Below, piece by piece: positions 33,987 to 47,884 of a stretch of 64,000 nucleotides of DNA. The translations under genes and the position numbers were made by a program. The stretch is from assembly GCA_010015655.1 (NCBI GenBank), contig ML976665.1, positions 241,909-305,908 of the forward strand, given 5' to 3'. This DNA comes from Bimuria novae-zelandiae CBS 107.79. Taxonomy: Eukaryota; Ascomycota; Dothideomycetes; Pleosporales; Didymosphaeriaceae. The notes below the pieces were generated by a model. That model saw nothing but the letters and a program-made list of their open reading frames with translations, made no database searches and was not told where the DNA came from. Within the stretch, counting starts at the first letter, position 1. The number at the start of each line of letters is the position of its first letter.

Positions 33987-34255
33987 TATAACAGCCTAGC
34001 ATGCTAGCAGGACACATAACCTCGCGTGAGAGGCGCGACTACCTCACGCCTAGGTACAACTGCCTCACGCCTGGGCGCAGCTGCCCACGCACCCAGTATA
34101 GCTATCTCGGATAAATAGATGTTCCGTGCCGAGCGGCAGCGCATAAAAGCGCCGTAGGCCTGTGTACCTACAGTCTCCTCATCTTAGTGTAGCTGAAATA
34201 GAGCCAACCTACCTCATCTACTCTCTTAATGCAGGAGCCTGTGCCCGTCCTCACA
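33987..34255 (+). repeat. 3' LTR of gypsy D, with a 21-bp internal duplication
   Basis: Longer than the 5' LTR by 21 bp because a unit of the type CTGCCTCACGCCTGGGCGCA is present twice near 34,050-34,092. The first copy carries G-to-A changes. Confidence 0.88.
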
Positions 34256-36484
34256 AGGATAACGTTCTATCTACTATTTCTACCTATACTAGTGTCTCTT
34301 TATTTTTATATGGCAGGTTATGTTTCTCTATTATCTTAAAAGATATTATATATCTAGTCGCTCTAGGATCTATTAGCGCTATTACTTAGTAACCGCTAAT
34401 TATAACTTCTTTAGTTAGTTATAGGCTATCTACGCCTATTTCTTCCTTCTTTACCTTTAGAGTCACGCCTCTATTAATAAGGTCTTTTATCTAGTAGCGC
34501 CCTAGTTTTCTGACTTATTATTAGTCCTTTTAGTATTATCTTAAAAAATACTTTTATATTTCAAGTTCGCATGGCTTCTTCTATACTAGTATTAGTTTTA
34601 GTCTTTTTTTATTACTTTTAGTAAAGCGTTTTATAGGTGCTCTTAGTATCCTTAATTCGTAGGACCTCTTCTTTCTTTTAGAATTCCTTATATTATCTAT
34701 ATCCTATAACTAAACACTCTTAAGGTTTTAGATCCTAATATAGTAGTGTTATTTCTAGTTCTACTATTTATTCTATTTAATATAGGTATGCTAGGCAATC
34801 CCTATTATAGTCCAGTTATCTAAACTATTATAGGTCATTAGGGTTTATATCCTTTATCTATTAGTTTCCTGTAATTACTATTATTTCTGCGTTTATACCT
34901 TTAGAATACTAGCTTATAGCTTCTTTATATGCTTCGTGTATTTAGTATTTATCGTTAAAGTACTTCTACTAGCCTAATTCCTTATAGTGTCGTGACTATT
35001 TATTAGGGAAATATTTATAGCAGTTTATGGTTAGATTATAGTTATTAATAAATTTATATTTAGGGTCTTTTAGCGATACTACTACTTGTGCCTTTTGTAT
35101 TTAATATAGTTAGCAGTCCTTTTTCTTATAAAGGAACTGGGCTACCCTCTTATATTATTCTTAAATCTTAATTTACTATCGTAATACTAGTATATTTCTT
35201 TAGTACTTCGTGGCAAACTTATAAATTATTATAGCTTTTAGCTTTCTAAGTTTAATCTATTGCATGTATTTCTAGAGTGTATATATCTTACTATTATATA
35301 TCTATCACTTTCCCTTTAATAATTAGAAGAGAACCTCGTATTTTAGTACTATTACTTATTCTACTTCCTTTAGTATCTTTAAATCTTAATTTCTATGTTA
35401 AAAACTTTATTTTTATTTATTTTTAGTAGTATAGATATTAGTGCCTGTAGCCTAGCTATTACTACTTAAATAATTTATGCTTTCTTACTTTATCTCTTAT
35501 TAGTTTTTAAATAATCACTTTAGAAGTAATCCTATTCTCCATATTTTAAGCCCTCTTTTTATTAAAGCGTTATTTTTACTTTTAGTTAAATACTCTATTA
35601 TTACGACCTTTTTCCTACTTCATTAATTTCTATTATTAAGCTTTATTCGCTATTACGATGTCTTTATTATAGTCCTTCTATAGGTTCTAGCTTTTTTTAA
35701 TATTAGGTTAAATATAATTACCTTCTCGCTTTTCTAATTATTATTTATATAGTTAATTATTAATTTATATAGCTAGCTTTATAAGTTCCTCTAGGTTATT
35801 TACCATAGTATAGTAGGTAAGCTTGTCTTTAAAGCTTTCCTTTAGCCTGTTATAGTAAGCTACTTAAAGTAGGACGTTATTTTAGTTAATTTTAGCCTAT
35901 AGGCGTCTAAAATTAGTTATATAAGTACTAGCTAATTTAGTTTATTTAAGCCACTATATCTTGTGTTTAGCTTACTATTTCTTATTAACTTTTTTTTAAA
36001 TATAATTTAGATTTATTCCTTAAAAAATGCCTAGTCTTTAAATACCTTCTTAGTTTTATTATTATATTCTAAGATGTTATTTTCGTTTTCTAGATAATTC
36101 TTAGTAAGGGGTTAAAGCTACTTAACTACTTTACCGTTTATATACATATCTGCTGCTAGGATTTTAGACTACTTAGTTCTAAAGATATCCTTATTATATT
36201 AGTAGTATAGTTCTATATTTATAAGAAACCCCTTTAGTCCTTCTTATTTACTTTTATAAATTTTAAAAACCTTAAAGGACATCCTTCCTATAGTTATAAT
36301 AACTAGAACGTAAGCTATTAGTTTAGTTAATTACCTTTTAAGCTATTATATTTTATTAGATTAATTAGCTAATAACGTTATTAGATTTATAATTAGCTTA
36401 GAAGTACTACTTTGTATTAGGACCCTTAAGCTAGTAGTACTTAATAGTATTATTATATTATCTCAGACCTTTAAGTAGTTAAAG

Positions 36485-37002
36485 TGTTATAAGGGGCTGC
36501 ACGTACCTAAGCCTATTCTACGTAAGGGGAGGATAAGTTAAGGGTAAAGCACCTAATAGATATTTAGTAGTTAAGAGCTAAAGAAAAATAATAAGATTAG
36601 TTATAAATAATCTAATTCTGTAATAAACTATAGAATAACTAACAAGGAGGTTTATTAATCTATTATAAGAGATATACTTGTAGTGTTAGAAGTTAACTAT
36701 AAGAAGTAGAAAAGGTATAAAGAGTGTCTTAGACTATATATTAGTTATCTTATTCCTTAATATCTTAGAATCCCTTTAGTGTTCTAGGAGACTTACTTTT
36801 TAGTAGGGTATTTTTTAGTTCTCTTACTAAGCTAGTACCATTCCTAGATTCTGTCCTCTTAGCAGGATTCTAATTATGTAATTACTAACTTCATTCTGCC
36901 CCGCCTACTAGCGCGCTAAGTCCTGTTAGTCCTTCTACGTGGACCTTTATTATTCCGTAATTCATGGTCGCTGTATCGCCGTAATTCTTCGTAATTATAA
37001 TA
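36485..37002 (-). repeat. Right (5') LTR of gypsy B
   Basis: 518 bp, uninterrupted, TGTTATAAGG...TTATAATA (end probably ACA before mutation). Together with the split left copy it defines B. Confidence 0.85.
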
Positions 37003-38129
37003 CCTAGATACGCGAGGATTTCTGCTCTAGCGTATTATTATAAAAAATATAGCTAATTTTTTATTAGCTAAGTAGCGCTGTAAGCCTATTAGTTAGAACT
37101 AGACTATAAACTTTATAAAGCACTAGTTAGAGCTCTAAGTTAACTTTAATTAAAAGTATAATTATAAAAAAGCCCTTTATAAGGATCCTAAGATTATATA
37201 AGAATAGTTCTGGCTTGTAAAAAATACTAAAGCCAAGTATAGTATCTTAGATAAAGATACCTATAACTTTAACAAGACTAGCTTCATAATAGGTATAATA
37301 TTAATAAAAGTAGTTATTATAGGCTCTAAGCGTTAGGGCAGGCTAAAAAGCGTATAATAAAGTAATTAAAAGTAGACTTTAGTTATTTAGGACGTTAATA
37401 TAATAGGCTAGACAATTTCACCCTTTATCATTTTCTAGGGCAAGCATTACCTCTCTACCTAGTACTAGGAGAAAGATCTACCTCGCGACTAGATTTTCGC
37501 AGTCTCTAAAAATAGCTAAATAATAAATAAGCTTAGTTTATAGTAGCTAAAGCTCGTTAACGGGTATATAAAAAAGTATGCTATTAGTAATTATTAACTA
37601 CTTATTATTAATAACTATATAAGCTGTAACTTACTTAAATTCTAATAATACTATAAGAATAATAAAATTCGTACTTTTTATATACTTCTATATTCGTCGT
37701 GTCTCCTATAGCTACTAGATATAGGGTGTTTCTTGCTATTAAAGAAGTCGTATAGACGCTAAGCTAAGGATCTAATACGTAACTATATTACGTATATTAC
37801 TAAAATTAAGTCTATATCTTATTTTATAACTACGTTTAAGGCTATAATAACTTAAAGTAATATTTAAAGAAGCTTTTAAGGCGCTAGCCTTATTTTCCTT
37901 AACTTTAAAATAATAATATTAAAGCTTAATGTTTGCCTACGTATACTACTACTATTAGTAGCTAATAGTAGCTTATAGTAGTTATAGATGCTTAGTAATA
38001 CTTTAAAATTTAGGTTATAATTAACGCTAGTAGAGGAGAAAATATAGAGACACCTAAATAGTTCCTTAATAAGTATAGTTAAGGCCTTTAAAAAATAAAA
38101 GGCATAGTAGTAGTAGCGTATAAGCTAGT

Positions 38130-38352
38130 TGTCAGATTAAAGGGTAATCTTAATAAGATAGAATAATTGTTGATTGATCTGAGGTTGTTCTCTCTTGTCT
38201 AAGTATCTAAGAGGTAAGACGCCTCTATATCCCTTGCTTTGTTATAGAATGCAAGGGTGGAAGCCGCTTTAGGCAAGGGCGGAATGCGTCTCTAGTAAGG
38301 ATACAGGTACGCTAGCCACCTTGCCAAAACAAAGGGACTATGTAATCGGACA
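38130..38352 (-). repeat. 3' LTR of copia E
   Basis: 223 bp, TGTCAGATTAAAGGG...GTAATCGGACA; the best-preserved copy of this LTR. Confidence 0.9.
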
Positions 38353-38359
38353 CACCCCC

Positions 38360-41300
38360 TTAGCTTAGGCTTATCCTTAAGCTAGAGACTATTTATTATT
38401 AATCTAATAACATTATCCTTTATAGTTTATTTTTAAAAGCTTCTATCCTCTGCTCTAGCTTAAGCAGGTTAACCTCTTTATTTATAATTTTATCCTTAAT
38501 CTCTACAAGTCCTAATTTATATAGAAACTTGCTCCACTTATTAGCTAGTAGGGCCTTTATAAATCTATCTACAACTATGTCCTCTAAGCGTTAATAGTCT
38601 ATCTTAATTGTCCCTAATGCGACCTCTTGTCTTAGCCAATAATTTTAAATATCTACATAGCGGAGCTTGGTCTGTAGTTTGGCGATCTCTTCGGTAACAA
38701 GTCGGATTATTTGCTAATTATTGTAATTAATTGTGATAAGGAAATTACTAAGGTTAATCTCTAGCTCCTTTAGTAATCGTGAGGTAAATAAAGCCTCCTT
38801 AGCAACCTGTGAGAGAGCTAGTAATTTGGCCTCTATAGTTAATGTAGTAACTATATCTTGCTTGTTTACTTTTTAGGCAATTAGCCTACCAAATAGCTTA
38901 ATAATATATTCTTGCGAGCTCTTACGGTTAAGCGTATTATTAGCAAAAGATGCGTCGCTTGCTACTTCTAAAGTATCTACACCCCTGAGCTAAAGACCTA
39001 GTAATCTAGTATTAGTAAGGTAGAGGAAAACTTAATTAGTAGCTACTTAGTGCTCTTTGCTTAGGTTTGTTAAGAATTATAATAGTTAAGAGCTTATAAA
39101 GGCGATATCTAGTTACGTAGTTACCGCAGCGTAGAAGATTAATCCTATTTTCTACTAATATTAGTTAACTTCAGTCTTGCTAGCGAGTCTAGTTCGGGGA
39201 AGTAGTTTAACTACTACTATAGGTGTTTCGTGCCGTATCTTATTTTTCTTAATAAGGCGCGAGATCTTGTCAATGTATAAAGCCTGTGAAAGCCAGATCT
39301 TTCTATTTGGGCGGTCTCTAATGATTTCGACCCCTAGAAACCACTGTAGTTCATTACCACCAGTAAGTGTAAATTTGGTACTTATCTTTGCTAGAGCAAC
39401 TTTAGCGGCTTGCTTTTATAACTTGTCGTACGCAACAATAAGGTCATCCATATAAAAGAAGATAATAATACTATCCTTAATAAGACAGCATGGCTCGTGG
39501 GGCACTTTTTGGAAACCCATATTACGGAGCGTTAATGTAAACTCTCTCTACCAGAGTAGTGGAGATATGCGCAGTCCGTAGAGTGCTTTGTGTAGTTGGA
39601 GGACTGTGCCTGCTCGCGAGTAACCGCGGGGCATCCTCATGTAGATTTCTCTGTCCAGCTTTGCGTGGACAAAAGCATTAGTAACGTCGTGTTAGATAAG
39701 CTCTAGATCGAACCAAGCTATAATTACCATAAGCATACGAAATAATCGGCCTGCCAGCGTTACTACGTAGGTATCTTATAAGGTAAGGTGCCGCTATTAA
39801 TTGCCTCGCACCACCAACCTCGCCTTGCACTTTTGTAATTGATAGTACTTATTAAACTTGTAGGTATACACCTATATATAATTAAGGATTTGATGACCTG
39901 CTACTTTTACTAGAGCGGCAGCAACTTCACTCCAGGACTTCATTTCCTTATAGCTCTGTAAATGGGATTGCTCGGCCTCCTTCCACATATCGTAGAGAGG
40001 GTGATCCTCGAGCTTTCCTCGGCATGTGGGTAGCTCTAAAAGCACGCTCCGATGCGGCTTCTTGCCTGCTATAATTATTTGTCAAAGTTGCGCCTTATCA
40101 AGAGTCTTGCCGTTGTATTTGCCGCTACTGCTGGCTTCGGTGCCTGCCATAAAGGCTGCGGCCCACGGGCTTGTTCGTAATTACCCTGTTTGCACTACTA
40201 GGGATAGGAGCTAATTATCTCCTACTATTAATTATGCGAGGAGTGTAACTAGTAGTAGCGTTAATAGAGGCGTTAGGTAATTATAGTTAGCCTTCTAGTC
40301 TTGCCTATACTCTAGGGCTCCTTTAACCTCTCCCTCTAGCGTCTTAGTAATTGTCTTATCTTTATAGAAGGACTCTGTGACTTAATCCTGTTAAGGTAAG
40401 GGAGGTAGCTCTATTAATTATACCTAGGCTACTATCTCTTCTAGTGTATTATGCATAAGGTTGTCTATTAGGTCTTCTGTTTTGCCTAAGAACACTATAT
40501 CTTTATTAAAGATAACGTCGCGAGTGCTTATCGTCTTCGCGAGGGATAGAATCTAGATCCTCTATATATTAGTTAATTAGTAACTAACGAGGTATCTAAT
40601 CTAGGCTTTTAGATCTAGCCTTTATAGTTTACTCTTGCCGCGTTTTGTATCGTTTATTATCGCGAACGCTTTGCAGCCATACGCCTTTAAGTAAGCTTAA
40701 TTAGGCTTCTTTAGTTAAGTAATAACACTATTTTAAAAGGCTACTGTCGTGAAGAGCACTTTGTATAGTAATTACTATTAATTAGCGTAGTTTAGCGTTT
40801 AGTTATAGAGGTATATAGCCGCTTAAACAATTTCGGGCTATATTTACTAGAGTAAATTTAAATTAAGACGTATTGCACGAGCTTTCTCCTTAATTACACC
40901 CCCTAAGCGTTTAGCTCCTCTATTTTATGCTTAGGTATTAGGTGCTAAAGGCTTAATCTTAATACCCTGCGTTAAGCACTACTTCTTAACGTTTACCTTA
41001 ATAGAGAAGATCTCGTTATTAGATTTAATAACCTTTACCGTGACGTTAAATTATACTTTTATAAATTATATAAAAGTGCTTAGTAGTTTAATAATTAAGC
41101 GTGCTAGTTGGTTATCCTTAAAGTAGAAGTCCTATATAAAGCTAGAGAATTAATTAGTAATTAGTATTTAGCTCTTTTCTCTTATTAAGCTATCTACTTT
41201 ATAGTCGTGAAAATCAATTGCGATTTATTCGCCGGGGCCTTTAGTTAGCTCCCTAGCTTGCTAGCGTATTTACTATTTTAGTTTTACTTTACTATAGGCG

Positions 41301-41947
41301 TTATACTTAATAGTAAGGAGGCCTTTAATCCTTACCCCTTTAGATTACTGCACGAGGTGTTCGAGAGCCTAAAGGCCTAAATAGCCTAATTATTAGTGCT
41401 AGGTTAATGCGTTTGCCTTCTGCGGTCTTTATTTAGTGCGTGTATTAGTCTTATAGGTAGCATGCGTAGCTTGAGTATAAGTACTACCTGCTAACCTTAT
41501 CCTGTATTTTAACACCCACTATCTATACAGCTCTTAAAGTTCTACTAGTATAGTATTATCTCTTCTCTTTAGAGTTATTAAATCTTCTTATATATCCTAC
41601 TAAAGGCCTTGCCTTCGGAGTAATTGGAATAACACTAGATTATAAAGTAGATCTAGGCAATAAGCAACATTATCTAGCCTAATTATTTAGTTACCTCTTC
41701 TACTTTATAGTCTAAGATAGACGCTCCTATATCCTTTTATCTATACTTATGCGTTGCCCGCCTATATAAAATCTCCTAGTAACGGTGGCCTAAGAGAGAC
41801 GAAGCGATCGATATCGTTAAAGATGTGGCAAGTAGTGCCTAAATCAAGTATGGCTAAGTATCGCAATGGATACATGTTTGGGTCGGTGTAGAAGGATGCG
41901 GCATTAAAGCTCGCTAGGATTTCAGTAATCTAGCGTCTATCTAGTCA
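38360..41947 (-). pseudogene. Copia pol relic of element E (integrase end, RT, RNase H)
   Basis: On the minus strand the reverse transcriptase keeps an intact YMDD at 39,443-39,454 followed by LIVAY. Its downstream block reads FTLTGGNELQWFLGVEII and WLSQALYIDKISRLI at about 39,390-39,230. RNase H extends toward 38,400. Integrase-like sequence runs to 41,947, where copia F is inserted. This segment is less mutated than most of the nest, but TAG/TAA codons still interrupt it. Confidence 0.75.
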
Positions 41948-41952
41948 CTCAT

Positions 41953-42202
41953 TGTCTGCACTGCCTCGCCTTCCGCGCTAAGGGAACTGTGTAACCCAAT
42001 CATACCCTTGTACCCCCTCACTTCCAGTTAACCTGATACTGTACCGAAACCCCTTCGCCTCCACACCACCTGGTACTCGCTCACATCCACGAGAACTGGA
42101 AGGAAGGTATATAGAACTATTACAGAATACACAGACAATACAGACACTAGATACCAAAGACAGAGAGTTACTTGTTTATTCCTTACTACTTGTAAACCGA
42201 TA
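41953..42202 (+). repeat. 5' LTR of copia F
   Basis: 250 bp, TGTCTGCACTGCC...ACCGATA. Most RIP-type changes relative to the 3' LTR fall in its last ~35 bp, next to the internal region. Confidence 0.92.
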
Positions 42203-42529
42203 CTAATTAGTGGTTACCCTCACAGTCGATGCTATGAGAGATAACCACAGACAGTAAGGAGAACCAAAAGAGACACGATAAGGGGTATAGTAATACCCTA
42301 AACCGTGTGCTAACGAGACCCTAAGCGTTTACCTAAGTCTCCGCGTCTATTACGCCTTCGCTAGAAGCTCGCGCGTCGTAGCCTACCACTAAGCAATAAG
42401 GACTCTAAGCGTTTACCTAAGTCCTTGTCTATTACGCTCTACAGTACCTGCCGCTAATAGTACTATTAATCAACCTACGTCTCACTCTCTTAAAGAGACG
42501 CCTTACGACCCTTAAATCGCTTTCCCACG

Positions 42530-45500
42530 ATGCCTCTCACTAACCATCTTACGAAAGAAGAACAGGCGCTTATTAATAAGGATAGTTAGGGCCAGCCCCT
42601 TAATATTAATAAGAATACAGATATTATAAAAATTAATATAAAGAGTGTAAACATATACATCCTCTTCTACTACCAGATCTCCCAAAACAAAGAATAGGAG
42701 GACTATGAGCTATAGGAGCAGATAACTATTATCTTTAAAAGATAGCTAAAAGAACTCTTTAACAAAGGCAACAAATCTCTTGTTACTAAATTACAAGACC
42801 ACCTACGCAAGCAAGGCGTCTTTATAGCTAAGAATAGCAAGTTAATTACCTATAACATCGCAAAAGCGCTGCAAGGCAACTATTATAAATAGACTAATAA
42901 AGAGGTTGCTTACTAGCTTAAAATAAACAAGAGGTTCAACTCGCGCTTTAATCTAAATCTTACGACATCGCCTCTATACAATACGCCTCTGTTATAGTAA
43001 TCTTCTTAATAACCCTCTACGCACCTTGCTTCTCCTTAACTAGCTCTAATAGCACGCACTATCTACTAACCTATACCTCTACTAAAACGGTAGCCTACTA
43101 CATACCTGCCCCCTTATTAGCAGCACAACGCGCCTTTATCCTCTACGCAGCAGCTAAACCAGTACAATACGTATAACCCCTATCTGCAGCACGAAAGCCC
43201 TATAAACGCCACACGTCTTAACAACGCACATCGACTTATTACAGACCTTTACAAGCTATACGACAATAAGAAGCACTTTAGAGGTGAGCTATATAACGTG
43301 TTTAACACTAAATTTAGAATCTTCCGAGACAATTGCAGCAAGATAGGGCTACCTAAGCAACACTAGGATTAAGCTTTTTCTATTATGCTAAAAGACAGAG
43401 CGTCTAACTACTACTATAACTACCTCGCGGGTCAGGGCTATAATCTTAAAATAATAATAAGTATAACGAAGAGCCACTTCTATAATAAGGAAAATTATTA
43501 ATTATATCTTAGCAAGTAGAGAATAACCACGCTAGCACGTATAATTAGCGCCTACCTTAATAAATCTTGTCTTAATGCTCTCTAATTACTTATTAATAAG
43601 CTCTAGAAGCTTCAACGCGGGCTAGGCTATAACTACTAAGGTAATAACATGCTACGCGAATAACTACTTAACGCGTGTAGTAGCATTAAGGACTATAATC
43701 TTACCCTCTTTGCCCTAGCGCCTACTTTTAAAGGCCTCTACTTTACTCTACGCTTATCTATTAGCGCTACCACCCGCTCGCGCGAGGCGCGTAATCTAAG
43801 CCTAATATAATACACTACTAATAAGGAGTATTAGAACTACTATAACCTCTAACACCCCTATAAGGACGACCCTAACGCAAACAGCTATAAGTAGTACTAG
43901 ACTAATAAGACCTACGGAGGTAAAGGCTCGCGGAAAGGTTAAGGTAATAAATTATAAGAATTCTCGTCGCGCTTCTCGCCGTAAGACGTTAACAATCGTA
44001 GACCCTATTAAGGTAACTCTTAAGGGTTACCCTTTTAATAGCTACTGCCACCTAAGTAACTATAATCTTAAAAGAAATGCTTTATTTGCAGTAAGCCTAG
44101 CTACTAGTTAATAAAGCACTTTAGGAATAAGCGCAAGCAATCCTATTATAAATTTCGCTAAATAGCGTTAGCCTACTTATATAACGCGTAACCTAACGTT
44201 ACTAACTTTTACGCTTTCCTAACCAAGTACGAAGGTATCGAAATTAATAATAAGGCCTAGCAAATACTCGCTACGGAAATAATAACTAAGGGAGATTAGT
44301 TTATTACTAAGTTCTCTAATATAATTAACGGCAATCAGACGATTGCCTACCTAAATAACTAAGCTATATACCACGCAACTACACGAATTAACGCGTTTAG
44401 GGCTATAGATAACACGCCCGCTACTGTATTTACGTTTAAGAATTAATATAATAAGAAAGTCTTTTAGGGCATTATGCCTAACACGGGAGCCTTAGGCGTC
44501 TCGATAGCTAGAGAACTACAAGCGACTGCTCTACAGGCAGCCATAAGCTTGTAAATAGATACCTTAACGGCCGGGCAGCACCAAATCCGCTTTGGCAAAG
44601 GCTAGGTAATTACATCCATAGGCACCCTACACGTTAACACAGCAATTAGTAAAGTCACGTTCCACGTGCTACCTACTAATACGCCATTCTTGCTCTATCT
44701 GGCCAATATGGACAGACTAGGCGTTAGATATAACAACCTGCGCAACGTACTAGTCCAGGGCAACTAGCTACACCTAGTTATACGTAAATAGGGCCATCCA
44801 TGGCTCCTTGTAAATTAACCTAAACGCACCGCAGCCGCCAGCTACCACCTTATAGAGACTAAGCTACGCTAGCTCTACTAATAATTTAGCCACCTATTAG
44901 CTTGTTGGCTTTACGACTTGCTTATTCGCGCTAGCCATAATAACGTCTATAAGGAGCTTATTAATAAGCTTATTAAGTACTGCTAATAGTGCTAACTGAA
45001 TTAGAAAGCACCTAGACGCTTTAGATTTAAGCTTAAGGAACTAGACCTAGACTTTAACTACGAGGTAATTATTAACATTATGTACCTAAATAGAAAACCT
45101 ATCCTACATATAGTTAACGACGTAACCACCTTTTAAGCTACTCGCTTCCTTAAAGATATATTAGCCGCAAGCACTTGGGACGCTCTATAGTATTACTAGA
45201 TTAATACCTACCTTAGACCGCCTGAGTATCTTGTCTATAACGCCAGCAGGAACTTTATTTTTACTAAATTTAAGTAACTTACTAAGTTACTATTAATTAA
45301 TGTTAAAGAAGTACCTATAGAAGCTTATAACAGCGTAGGCAAGATAGAGCGGTACTATGCTCTATTATAACGTGCTTTTAAGACTATCTAAGCTAATTTA
45401 CCTATAATAATAAACAGGCAGCTCATCTTGCAAATGGCTATTAAAGCTATTAATAATACTACAGGTCCTAATAGCCTAGTGCCTACGCTCCTTATCTTCG

Positions 45501-47850
45501 GCGCCTACCTACGAATAACAGAAAACTCTCCCCTATTACTATTAATTACTTAACGCGCTGCTGTTATTAAAAAGGCTATAAGAGAGGTATAACGGGTACA
45601 CAAGACGCGCTAAATTAATAATGCGCTAGCAACGCGCAATAAACTTACAACGCTTAAAATAACTATACTACTTATTAACTCTAACGTGCGCGTCTGGCGC
45701 GAGAAGGATGGATAAATAGGGCCCTATAAGCTTATTACTATAATAAATAAGACCTATACAATATAGCTACCGCATGGCCCTATAAATTTCCGCTCAACAG
45801 TTGTTAAGCCGTACTACACGGATACCTCCCCGACAAATAACGAACCAGCCACGCCACTAGCGATTAACAATAAGGATAATAGCCACCTAATAGATATGCT
45901 AGACAACGGAGACAATAACTAGGACAAAGATAGCAAAACTAGTGTAACTAACTAGCATTAAGAACAAGCTTCTAAACTCCCTTAATAAAAACGCAACTAA
46001 CCTAAAGGTAGTAAGAATAAGCCTAAAGCCACTATAACCCGCGTAAACCCTCCTAGGACAGCTCGTGCGGCTCCTACAGCGTACACTATTCACACAGCGC
46101 CTAACAAAGCTCACATGATAGAGGTCTTTATAACGCACAAAGAAAACACTAACTAGCTACTTTCTATTTAGTTACGTAAAGAGCAAAGGATAACTACACC
46201 TAGCCAACTATTTAAGCTATTAGATAATAAAGAAATTAACAGCCTTATTGCTAATAAAGTCTTCCGCTTTAAGCAATACGATCCCTGCAAGCACTAAGGA
46301 CGGATTTTTAAGTCGCGACTAGTACGCAAAATTAAAGGCAAGACTACTACTACCCTATATAAGAAATCACGCCTTATAGTGCAAGGCTATTAAGACGACA
46401 GCAAAGCAATAATCTTTACCTAATCGCTAATTATCTAGTAAGCTAGCTAATAAATTATACTAGCTATTGCTCCTTTACTCATGCGTAATAGAGTTATATT
46501 AATAAATAGAGAGATCTCGCTCTAGCTGCGAGATATTACCCAAGCATATATACAGTCACGCACAAAGCTTAACTAAGTAGTTATTGCCCACTTACCTAAG
46601 GAAATTAAATACAAGTATCTACCTAGCACGGTCATAATAGTTAAGAAGCCCCTATACGGCCTAGCTAAAGCTAGTACCTATTAGTGGGCAACGTACAGCG
46701 CTTATTATAAGGAAAAGCTTTACATAGAGACCTTAATATATAACCTATGCCTGCTTATAACCACTACCTAGGACGCCTTTGGCATAGTAGGCATATAGAC
46801 TAACGACACACTTATCCTCACGGATAAATGTTTCTCTAACCTAGAGGAGAAGGAGTTAACGTTTATAGCTAAGCTAAAGGAGAAGCTAACACCTACTACT
46901 CTATTAATTTTTAATAGCTATATCCTATCGATTAATCACACTAGCAAGCTCTTACTACAATAAAAGGATTAGGGCAAGAAGATTTAGCTTATTAACGTAA
47001 GCTTAGCTAACTATTAATAATAGTACGTTAAGCAAAGGGCTCGCGGCGCCTACATCGCGAGCATTTACTAACTAGAGGCGACTTTTAACCTCTCTATTAC
47101 CACATAAACTTAGGAGCCTACCGTTAATAACGTTAACGCGTTAAACAAACGCCTACAGTGGCAACTAAATAATCTTAATCGTGGCCTTACCTATAAGGCA
47201 CTTAACCTAGCTTAGGCTAAAGTCTTTATGTTCGTTAATGGCTCCTTCGCAAACAACAAAGATTTAAGTAGCTAGATTAGCTACATAATTATAGTAGCCA
47301 TGGAAGACGCTACTAACACGGAGTTTACTATTCACGGCAATCTTATTCACTAGAGCTCCGCGAAGAGCAAACGCGTGACCTAGAGCGTCCTTGCGTTAGA
47401 AATCTACGCAATAGTAGGAGGCGTTAACCTCGCCTACTCTATTACCTTAACGCTTGCCATGGTTACAAAGCAGCTTAGTCTGCTATCTCTCCCCCTAGTA
47501 GTTTATACAGACTCATACTCACTGTATGAGTGTATTGTCAAGCTAGGAACGACTAAGGAAAAACGACTAATAATTAATATTATGGCCTTACGTTAATCCT
47601 ATAAGAGAAGGGAGTTATTTAAGGTTTGATAGGTAAATAGCTAAGATAACCCTGCCAACGCTATAACAAAAACATCGCTAAATAAAGCCCTAAAAACTCT
47701 TATTAATACAAACTCGCTGCGCATACGAGTTGACGGATAGGTAATACGTAAGGACCCCACAAACTAGCTCTAACAATAATCACGACAACCACCATAGTTA
47801 TTACCTTCCGACTTTCGCAAACAGCCTCTCCAGCAAGTGTACACCTGATC
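42530..47850 (+). pseudogene. Gag-pol relic of copia F
   Basis: Order on the plus strand: a gag region; a zinc knuckle at about 44,078-44,150 (KKCFICSKPSY, then KHF, where family members have further Cys/His); an aspartic protease motif near 44,475 with the catalytic Asp mutated (PNTGALGVS); integrase; a reverse transcriptase from about 46,330 (SRLIVQGY, KPLYGLAKASTY, TNDTLI for the usual TDD); and an RNase H domain ending near 47,750. Stops are numerous and key Asp residues are Asn, so it is inactive. Confidence 0.78.
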
Positions 47851-47884
47851 CACACTCATTTTACTATAAAAGAAAAGCTGCTAG

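Larger units (their letters stand above)
27635..34255 (+). mobile_element. Ty3/gypsy retrotransposon D, chromodomain type
   Basis: LTRs are 27,635-27,882 (248 bp) and 33,987-34,255 (269 bp), with a perfect AGGAT target duplication (27,630-27,634 and 34,256-34,260). Tips are TGTGACGGCCTGGC and CCGTCCTCACA in the better copies. A polypurine tract (TAGAGGGGGGTAA) precedes the 3' LTR. Internal order is gag, protease, reverse transcriptase, RNase H, integrase, chromodomain, on the plus strand. It is inserted in the pol region of gypsy B. Confidence 0.9.
17356..37002 (-). mobile_element. Ty3/gypsy retrotransposon B (minus), carrying C and D
   Basis: The LTRs are 36,485-37,002 (intact, 518 bp) and 17,356-17,608 plus 23,476-23,736 (split by element C). 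LTR tips are TGTTAYAAGGGGC and ATTATAATA. The target duplication is CCAAG (17,351-17,355) against CCTAG (37,003-37,007), one mismatch. A polypurine tract (AAAAGGGGGG on the minus strand) sits beside the left LTR at about 23,741-23,750. That makes the left LTR the 3' LTR and the element minus-strand. Internal sequence is 23,737-27,634 and 34,256-36,484. Without its insertions it is about 7.2 kb. Confidence 0.8.
17150..38129 (+). pseudogene. Fot1-like transposase relic of element A (split)
   Basis: The N-terminal part lies before 17,355 and the main part at 37,008-38,129, with a basic tail continuing after 49,672. The right part follows the same order as the better-preserved transposase of element G: LDTRGF-like start, DTYNFNKTSF, HYLST-YQE block, then LLIINNYISCNLLKF where family members have Asp and His for the Asn and Tyr/Cys. 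The catalytic Asp is therefore lost by a G-to-A change. Stops are frequent. Confidence 0.6.

Noticed and set aside
39177..39455. 92-codon plus-strand ORF in the AT block
   Set aside because: Antisense to the reverse transcriptase of copia E, whose YMDD box is on the minus strand.
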